From: Chthonomonas sp.
Lineage (GTDB): Bacteria; Armatimonadota; Fimbriimonadia; Fimbriimonadales; Fimbriimonadaceae
Length of the DNA: 64,000 bases
Direction: 5' to 3'
NCBI GenBank assembly: GCA_016788425.1
Contig: JAEURQ010000002.1
Location: 310,001 to 374,000, forward strand
Below are positions 59,273 through 64,000 of this stretch, piece by piece. The position numbers and the translations under genes are program-made. Positions within the stretch are counted from its first letter, which is position 1; every line of letters starts with the position of its first letter. Below the pieces are notes generated by a model that was not told the DNA's origin, made no database searches, and worked only from the letters and a program-made list of their open reading frames with translations.

Positions 59273-59662
59273 TTAGATGTTGCCAATGTTAAGCGCGGCC
59301 TTCGCCATGCTCCGAGCCGAGTTGAACGCGGCAATGTTTGCCTCGTAGGCGCGGCTCGCGCCGAGCATGTTCACCATCTCGATGACGGGTTGAACGTTGC
59401 TCATGCGGACATTCCCTTGCGCGTCGGCATAGGGGTTGGTCGGATCAAAAATAATCTGCAGCGGCGTCGGATCAGTCACGATCTGCGACACACGCACGCC
59501 TTCGCGCTCGGCGCTGAGGACGACTTCCTTGCGGCGGTACGCATCCTTGGTCGGCGTTTGAATGGTGTTGGCACCCGCAATGTTCTGGGAAATCACGTCC
59601 ATGCGGAATCGCTCGGCGGTCATGCCCGAACTGCTGGTGCGCATCGCGCTAAAAATAGACAT
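59273..59662 (-). CDS. flgC: Flagellar basal-body rod protein FlgC
   Basis: A 129-residue proximal rod protein. The N-terminal helix with SGMTAERFRMDVISQNIAGANT corresponds to the conserved SG..Aq..r.dv.a.NiAN. The C-terminal ANPYADAQGNVRMSNVQPVIEMVNMLGASRAYEANIAAFNSARSMAKAALNIG-type block (here NPYADAQGNVRMSNVQPV...) is also diagnostic. It follows flgB after 3 bases. Confidence 0.95.
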   Translation of the reverse strand: MSIFSAMRTSSSGMTAERFRMDVISQNIAGANTIQTPTKDAYRRKEVVLSAEREGVRVSQIVTDPTPLQIIFDPTNPYADAQGNVRMSNVQPVIEMVNMLGASRAYEANIAAFNSARSMAKAALNIGNI

Positions 59663-59665
59663 CTA

Positions 59666-60037
59666 CTAGCGGCCCTCCCGGATCACATTCTTGAGCCCGC
59701 TGAAGTAGCGGTTCGTCAGGTCGGTGAGCAACTGGTAGCGGATTTCGGTCTCCGCAATGGCGAACGTTTCGCGCTCCATGTCGACGTTGTTGCCGTCGAT
59801 GCGGATGCTGGTCTGCTCGGTCTCGCGTTGCCGGCGATCGTTAAGCATAGATTCGAAGCGGCCGGAGTTGTCTTGTTCCAGGCTAATGTTCATGTCCACG
59901 TCGCGGCGTTTGTAGCCGGGCGTGTTGACGTTACTGATGTTGCGCGTGAGAAGCCCCTGGCGCAGGGAAGCCTTGTCAAGGGCCCGCTCCAGGTTCACGG
60001 CATGACTGCCAAACATCGCGTCGAGGTACTGCATCAC
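59666..60037 (-). CDS. flgB: Flagellar basal-body rod protein FlgB
   Basis: A 123-residue rod protein and first gene of the flagellar operon. LDKASLRQGLLTRNISNVNTPGYKRRDVDM matches the conserved L..a..R...l..NIAN.dTPgYk..dv. The C-terminal helix NVDMERETFAIAETEIRYQLLTDLTNRYFSGLKNVIREGR agrees with the family's 'v.le.E....n...y......l...~~~~~~ai.g'. The ATG at 60037 has an AGGTGGAG just upstream. A sigma28-like promoter is seen about 40-65 bases upstream. Confidence 0.94.
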   Translation of the reverse strand: MMQYLDAMFGSHAVNLERALDKASLRQGLLTRNISNVNTPGYKRRDVDMNISLEQDNSGRFESMLNDRRQRETEQTSIRIDGNNVDMERETFAIAETEIRYQLLTDLTNRYFSGLKNVIREGR

Positions 60038-60075
60038 TCCACCTTTCGAAATGGCCTACTGCGGCCTATCAGGTG

Positions 60076-60103
60076 TTGTTGGCGATGCGGGCGGGCTTCT
60101 TTA
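60076..60103 (-). promoter_or_regulatory. Sigma28-like promoter of the flagellar operon
   Basis: On the minus strand, TAAAGAAG (60103-60096), a 12-base spacer and GCCAACAA (60083-60076) resemble the TAAAGTTT-N11-GCCGATAA consensus (6 of 8 in the -10 part, spacer one base longer). It lies in the 103-base gap between ogt and flgB. Confidence 0.4.
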
Positions 60104-60140
60104 GGGAATCTCGCGCAGTTCCTCAGAATCTACTTGAGGT

Positions 60141-60617
60141 TCAAAAAGTTAGGCGCGGTTGAACGAGGCCTTGCTCGTGCTCCAGCAGGCGCTGTTTGAG
60201 GCTAAGTCCGCCGGCGTAGCCGGTCAGTTGGCCGCTCTTGCCGATCACTCGGTGGCAGGGAATCAGGACGGCAATCGGGTTTTTGCCGTTGGCTTGACCC
60301 ACCGCGCGGGCGAGCTGCGGGTTGCCGAGTTCGATCGCGATGTCGCCATACGAGGTGGTCTTGCCAAAAGGGATGCGCAGGAGGATTTGCCACACCTGAT
60401 GATGAAACTCGGGTCCGCGCGGACTGAGGGGCAACTCGAACTGCTGGAGTTCGCCCGCCGAGTACGCCTCGATTTGGCGGCACGCTTCTTGCTGCAGTGG
60501 GGTTTGGGGTGGGTGCGCCACCGTGCCTTCGCCGATCCACACCTTGGTGATCGCGCCCATGTGCTCGGTGATTCGCCACAAACCCAGATGCGTTTTGACC
60601 TCCGCCACGTCACTCAT
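60141..60617 (-). CDS. ogt: Methylated-DNA-protein-cysteine methyltransferase
   Basis: A suicide repair enzyme that takes the methyl group from O6-methylguanine, 158 residues. The active-site motif is IPCHRVIGKSGQLTGYAGGLSLKQRLLEHE. The DNA-binding wing VWQILLRIPFGKTTSYGDIAIELGNPQLARAVGQANGKNPIAVL is intact. The ATG at 60617 is chosen: the TATTAT (60624-60629, minus strand) ends 6 bases before it, and the remaining upstream frame runs into the lacI gene. It is divergent from lacI. Confidence 0.95.
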   Translation of the reverse strand: MSDVAEVKTHLGLWRITEHMGAITKVWIGEGTVAHPPQTPLQQEACRQIEAYSAGELQQFELPLSPRGPEFHHQVWQILLRIPFGKTTSYGDIAIELGNPQLARAVGQANGKNPIAVLIPCHRVIGKSGQLTGYAGGLSLKQRLLEHEQGLVQPRLTF

Positions 60618-60623
60618 GAAAGA

Positions 60624-60629
60624 ATAATA
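60624..60629 (-). promoter_or_regulatory. -10 element TATTAT for ogt, leaderless spacing
   Basis: Minus-strand GGT-TATTAT ends 6 bases before ATG 60617. Confidence 0.5.
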
Positions 60630-60650
60630 ACCGGTTGTTGAAAAAAGTAT

Positions 60651-60679
60651 TTGGTTTTCGCCGTCCCTTGGTGTACACT
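60651..60679 (+). promoter_or_regulatory. Sigma70-type promoter of the lacI-amylase operon
   Basis: TTGGTT (60651-60656), a 17-base spacer and TACACT (60674-60679). The predicted start near 60686 lies inside the candidate operator. Confidence 0.5.
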
Positions 60680-60681
60680 CA

Positions 60682-60693
60682 GAATACGTATTC
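60682..60693. promoter_or_regulatory. Candidate LacI-family operator
   Basis: GAATACGTATTC is a perfect 12-bp palindrome with a central CpG, as is typical of LacI/PurR-family sites. It overlaps the predicted transcription start 16-27 bases upstream of the regulator's ATG, which suggests autorepression. Confidence 0.5.
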
Positions 60694-60708
60694 ACGCGGT
60701 CCTCAACG

Positions 60709-61728
60709 ATGAGAATCACACAGCAAGGTATAGCGAAAATCGCCGGGGTTAGCCAAGCCACGGTCAGCCGCGTACTTTCGGGCGACGACCGCGTAGAACT
60801 CGATATCCGTGACCGCGTCCTTGGAGTAGTCGCCTCGCACAACTACCGGCCCGACATGCGCGCCCGCTCCCTGCGTCAGCAGCGCACCGGCCTCGTGGGT
60901 CTGGTTCTCCGCCGCGAACCGCAAGAACTCGAAGGCGATCCATTTTTCAGCATGCTCATCTCGGGCATCATCGGCTATCTCGTTGACACGCCCTTCCACC
61001 TCTGCGTGGACGTGGCCAACGACGATTCGGAAACCGCGGTCTACGATGAGATGCTCCGCTCGCGGCGCGTAGACGGCATTATTCTCGTCGAGTCCTCGCC
61101 GGATGACGAGCGCATCGCCCGCCTGCGCGTGGACGAGTTTCCGTTTGTGGTGATCGGCAACCCGCTGATCGAAGACAGTTTTAGCGTGGACAACGACAAC
61201 CGGCTCGCCGGGAAGCTCGCGACGAAGCACCTGATTGAACAGGGATATCAGCGTATTGCCTTCCTGAGCGGACCGCGCGACCTCACCGTCTGCGGCGATC
61301 GTGCCCAAGGCTATTGCGACGCAATGGCCGAAGCGGGACGACCGACCAAGGTTGTCTACAGCGATTTCGGCATCGAGAGCGCACGCTGCGAGGCACACCA
61401 CTTGCTCAACCCGAGCGATCGCCCCGATGCCCTTGTGGTGATGGACGACTTTATGGCGATGGGCGCGGTGCAAGCCGCCCGCGGCCATGGCCTGGCCGTC
61501 GGTCCCGACCTCGGAATTGTCAGCTTCAACGACTCTCATCTCTGCGATGTTTTAGAAAATGGGCTCACCAGCATCAGTCTCGGCATTCCGGAAATGGTGA
61601 AGATTTGTTGTGAAACCCTGATCGAAGCGATCGAAGGTCGCGATACCCCGACGGCTCGCCGCCGCATCGTTCCGTGCGAACTTCATGTGCGCGGGTCAAG
61701 TCAAAAACTTAAGCAATTCGCCTTATGA
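60709..61728 (+). CDS. LacI-family transcriptional regulator
   Basis: A 339-residue regulator. The N-terminal HTH (ITQQGIAKIAGVSQATVSRVLSGDDRVELDIRDRVLGVVASHNYRPDMRARSL) is clearly LacI-type with the hinge. The sugar-binding domain follows with FFSMLISGIIGYLVDTPFHL, VDNDNRLAGKLATKHLIEQGYQRIAFLSGP and PDALVVMDDFMAMGAVQAARGHGLAVGPDLGIVSFNDS. The gene overlaps the amylase start (ATGA). It likely senses maltodextrins, by analogy with MalR-type regulators; this is inferred from context. Confidence 0.93.
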   Translation: MRITQQGIAKIAGVSQATVSRVLSGDDRVELDIRDRVLGVVASHNYRPDMRARSLRQQRTGLVGLVLRREPQELEGDPFFSMLISGIIGYLVDTPFHLCVDVANDDSETAVYDEMLRSRRVDGIILVESSPDDERIARLRVDEFPFVVIGNPLIEDSFSVDNDNRLAGKLATKHLIEQGYQRIAFLSGPRDLTVCGDRAQGYCDAMAEAGRPTKVVYSDFGIESARCEAHHLLNPSDRPDALVVMDDFMAMGAVQAARGHGLAVGPDLGIVSFNDSHLCDVLENGLTSISLGIPEMVKICCETLIEAIEGRDTPTARRRIVPCELHVRGSSQKLKQFAL

Positions 61729-63848
61729 CGTTACTTTCGCTCATTGCGCTCTTAGCTCAGGACACATCAGTGGCCCATGAATTCGTATTCACGGCGACCT
61801 CTGAGCTCAAAAGCGTCCACGTGGCCGGCACTTTTAACGGCTGGAACAAAGACGCGAACCCGATGACGAAATCGGGCATGCAGTGGCGCACGACGCTCCG
61901 CATGCCGGTGGGCAAACACTACTACAAGTTCGTAATTAACGGCGACACCTGGATTACCGACCCGCTCGCCAAGGTCAACGAGGACGACGGCAGCGGCTAT
62001 GTGAACTCGCGGCTCGTGATTTTGCCGCCGAGCTACAGCAAGCCGGGAGTTAAAGGCGATGGCACCATCACCACCGAGGTTGTGTCCCACGATCAGGCGT
62101 TGCCCTCGCTCAATTACGACCAAGGCAAGGTTCGGCTGACCCTGAAGGGCCGCTCCAACGACGTCGAAAAGGTGGCCGCCGTGGTGGGCGGAAAGGCGTT
62201 CCCGATGACCGTCGCGACCGCGGACGACATCTTCACGACCTACGAGGTCAAGATTCCCTGGGATCGCAAGTCCGAACTCAAGTACCAGTTCCGCATGACC
62301 GACGGCCCCAAGGTGGTGACCTTAGCCAAAGATGGCTTCGGTGGCACCGTGCCATTCCTCATCTCGCCGAAAACCTTCACTCCGTTTATGGTTCCTTCCT
62401 GGGTTGAAAAAACCGTCTTCTACCAAATCTTCCCCGACCGCTTTGAGAATGGCTCCAAGGCGAACGACCCCAAGGATACGGAGGACTGGAAGAAGGGCGT
62501 GCCGACCTACTCGAACTGGTTTGGCGGCGATGCCGAAGGCATCCGCCAACGCATTCCTTATTTACAAGGGCTCGGCGTCAACAGCATCTACATTAACCCA
62601 GTCATGCTCGGCAACAGCAATCACCGGTACGACCCCTGCGATTTTTATAAGATTGACCCGCCATTTGGGACAAATGACGAGTTTATCAACCTGACGAGGG
62701 AATTGAAGAAGGCGGGCATCAAGACCGTGCTCGACCAGATTTTTGATCACGTCGGCATCAAGTTCCCGCAGTTCCTCGATCTCCTGAAGAACCAAGAAAA
62801 GTCGAAGTATAAGGATTGGTTCTTTGTCAAATCCTGGCCGGTCGAAGTCCGACCGAATCCGCCCTACGAAGGCTGGTGGGGCACTGAGTACATGCCCAAG
62901 GTGAACATGAACAACCCCGAAGTGCGGGAGTACATGTTCAGTTCGATCGCCTTTTGGATGAGCCGCGCCGAGCTGGCGGGCTGGCGCATGGACGTGGCCA
63001 ACGAAGTGCCAATGGAGTTTTGGCGCGAGTTCCGCAAGTACGTCAAGAAGATTGACAAGGACGCCTACCTGGTTGGCGAGGTGTGGTACAACGCCGCACC
63101 TTGGCTGGGCGGCGATCAGTGGGACGCGAGCATGAACTATCCGTTCCGCGACCAGGCTGTCCGGTTTATCGCGCAGAGCAACATCAGTGCGAGCCAGTTT
63201 GCCAACGGGCTCATGCAGGTGTATCACTTCACCGCTCCGCAAGTCGCTCGCAACCAGCTCAATCTGCTGAGCAGCCACGATACCGAACGATTTATTCACC
63301 TGGCGGGAGGCAACCGCCAACTCCAAATGCTGGGCGCCACGCTCCAAATGACCTGGGTGGGTGCCCCGAGCATCTACTACGGCGAGGAGTTGGGGATGCC
63401 TGGCGGCAAAGATCCGGACAATCGGCGACCGATGATGTGGGACGAGGCGAAGCCGAGCAACGAGATCTACAGCCACTATCGCAAGCTCATTGCCCTGCGA
63501 ACGCGCAGCGCCGTGCTTGCCTCCGGCGAGCCGGTGATCCTCTCGGCCGACGACGCCAAGAAATCCATGGCGTACGCCCGGGTTCTCGGGAATGAGGCGA
63601 TCGTGACCGTGCTCAACCGCTCTGACCAACCGCAAACCTTAGACATCTCGCTCAGCAAACTGCCCGAGGCGGCCCGCCGAGCGATGGGTGCGAGCCCCCG
63701 CGAATTTTTCACCGGAAACAGTGTTTCTATACAATCAGCGAATAAGCTACGAGTAACGGTTCCGCCGCTCTCCGCCGCCCTCGTTGGGACCCCCGGCTCC
63801 GGGTTGGAGTCAAAGCAATCCGTACCTCCCCATCGTGGAGGAGAATAA
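61725..63848 (+). CDS. GH13 family alpha-amylase/neopullulanase-type enzyme
   Basis: A 707-residue glycoside hydrolase. A short hydrophobic N-terminus ([12 protein letters not shown]) may be a signal. A CBM48/AMPK-type starch-binding or E-set domain (residues ~15-105, [30 protein letters not shown]) and a second beta domain (to ~215) precede the (beta/alpha)8 barrel. Catalytic residues are Asp423 in GWRMDVANE, Glu452 in LVGEVW and Asp519 in [22 protein letters not shown] and DQIFDHVG are further GH13 regions. A C-terminal beta domain ends the protein. Starch or maltodextrin breakdown under control of the adjacent LacI regulator is likely. Confidence 0.92.
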   Translation: MTLLSLIALLAQDTSVAHEFVFTATSELKSVHVAGTFNGWNKDANPMTKSGMQWRTTLRMPVGKHYYKFVINGDTWITDPLAKVNEDDGSGYVNSRLVILPPSYSKPGVKGDGTITTEVVSHDQALPSLNYDQGKVRLTLKGRSNDVEKVAAVVGGKAFPMTVATADDIFTTYEVKIPWDRKSELKYQFRMTDGPKVVTLAKDGFGGTVPFLISPKTFTPFMVPSWVEKTVFYQIFPDRFENGSKANDPKDTEDWKKGVPTYSNWFGGDAEGIRQRIPYLQGLGVNSIYINPVMLGNSNHRYDPCDFYKIDPPFGTNDEFINLTRELKKAGIKTVLDQIFDHVGIKFPQFLDLLKNQEKSKYKDWFFVKSWPVEVRPNPPYEGWWGTEYMPKVNMNNPEVREYMFSSIAFWMSRAELAGWRMDVANEVPMEFWREFRKYVKKIDKDAYLVGEVWYNAAPWLGGDQWDASMNYPFRDQAVRFIAQSNISASQFANGLMQVYHFTAPQVARNQLNLLSSHDTERFIHLAGGNRQLQMLGATLQMTWVGAPSIYYGEELGMPGGKDPDNRRPMMWDEAKPSNEIYSHYRKLIALRTRSAVLASGEPVILSADDAKKSMAYARVLGNEAIVTVLNRSDQPQTLDISLSKLPEAARRAMGASPREFFTGNSVSIQSANKLRVTVPPLSAALVGTPGSGLESKQSVPPHRGGE
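63707..63735 (+). promoter_or_regulatory. Candidate internal promoter for the prepilin-type gene
   Basis: TTTCAC (63707-63712), a 17-base spacer and TACAAT (63730-63735), inside the end of the amylase gene where the composition becomes AT-richer. It would give the downstream gene its own transcript. Confidence 0.35.
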
Positions 63849-63850
63849 TC

Positions 63851-64000
63851 ATGACAAGTCAACGCAGACTGGGCTTCACGCTCATTGAACTTCTCGTAGT
63901 CATCGCGATCATCGCGATCTTGGCGGCGATCCTTTTCCCGGTGTTCACCCAGGCGAAGCAAGCCGCTAAGAAGATCGTTGCGCTCAGCAACATGAAGCAG
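63851..64000 (+). CDS. Prepilin-type N-terminal cleavage/methylation domain protein (cut by window end)
   Basis: The first 50 residues of a type IV pilin-like or pseudopilin protein. [37 protein letters not shown] has the prepilin peptidase site (G/FTLIE) and the hydrophobic N-helix. Glu5 of the mature form is present. The ATG at 63851 has a GGAGGAGA ribosome site 8-10 bases upstream, within the end of the amylase gene. Proteins that begin this way are abundant in Armatimonadota and Planctomycetes (DUF1559/H-X9-DG type). The rest lies outside the window, so major pilin versus secretion pseudopilin cannot be decided. Confidence 0.92.
   Translation, partial: MTSQRRLGFTLIELLVVIAIIAILAAILFPVFTQAKQAAKKIVALSNMKQ

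Overview
This is a bacterial chromosome segment of about 60% GC by eye, densely coding, with no rRNA, tRNA, CRISPR array, transposase or phage gene that I can recognise. Several traits together point to an Armatimonadota / Fimbriimonadia-like organism: a prepilin-type gene starting with the [20 protein letters not shown] motif, a secreted protein ending in a dockerin-like 'DIADYS' duplication, an exosortase/EpsI pair, many parallel beta-helix or Ig-like secreted proteins, and a flagellar operon in a non-proteobacterial order. The assignment is inference; the sequence has no rRNA to settle it.

Layout. 1-5.7 kb: the 3' end of aspS, then a minus-strand operon ubiA > dprE2 > dprE1 > nrnA > truB > DUF2752, which couples a decaprenyl-phospho-arabinose-type pathway to RNA maintenance genes. 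5.8-17.1 kb: glmS, then an exopolysaccharide locus (sugar-1-phosphate transferase, Wzz/Wzc-like protein, Wzy-like polymerase, convergent exosortase + EpsI, a GT4 glycosyltransferase, a secreted beta-helix protein) closed by a strong bidirectional terminator. 17.2-18.2 kb: nuoA-nuoC without nuoB. 18.2-20.6 kb: trpD-trpC-trpF. 20.7-24.0 kb: an ABC-2 transporter operon behind a structured leader, with a TPR protein. 24.0-27.8 kb: SRP RNA, dnaX, ebfC, recR, purD, followed by purB. 29.3-37.5 kb: TPR protein, secreted Fe/Mn superoxide dismutase, DinB-like protein, sdhC, a small unknown, enolase, and a 1091-residue secreted Ig-like/dockerin-like protein. 37.5-49.7 kb: ABC exporter, DUF4127, esterase, orphan HicB-like protein, a tricorn-like S41 protease, an M14 carboxypeptidase, an FAD oxidoreductase, an NTF2-like protein and a lytic transglycosylase. 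49.8-52.7 kb: transketolase and a secreted esterase. 52.7-60.0 kb: the minus-strand flagellar operon flgB-flgC-fliE-fliF-fliG-fliH-fliI-fliJ-transglycosylase-motE-like. 60.1-64.0 kb: ogt, a LacI-family regulator with its candidate operator, a GH13 amylase, and the start of a prepilin-type protein cut by the window edge.

The most striking global signal is that about 18 genes at the heads of transcription units have a TAnnnT-type -10 element ending only 6-11 bases before the start codon, with no Shine-Dalgarno. This is the signature of leaderless (or near-leaderless) transcripts, and I used it to choose several starts. Genes inside operons, by contrast, use ATGA/GTGA overlaps or Shine-Dalgarno sites. 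Other points worth following are the Dpr pathway outside Actinobacteria, a polysaccharide co-polymerase whose kinase motifs are all degenerate, a TrpF with an altered general-acid position, a possible structural switch upstream of the ABC operon, and a 13-bp inverted repeat that buries the start codon of the M14 peptidase.

No stretch longer than 300 bases is without a gene. The two longest gaps are 20581-20850 (terminator, promoter, structured leader) and 27778-28029 (inverted repeat, DnaA-box-like sites, leaderless promoter).
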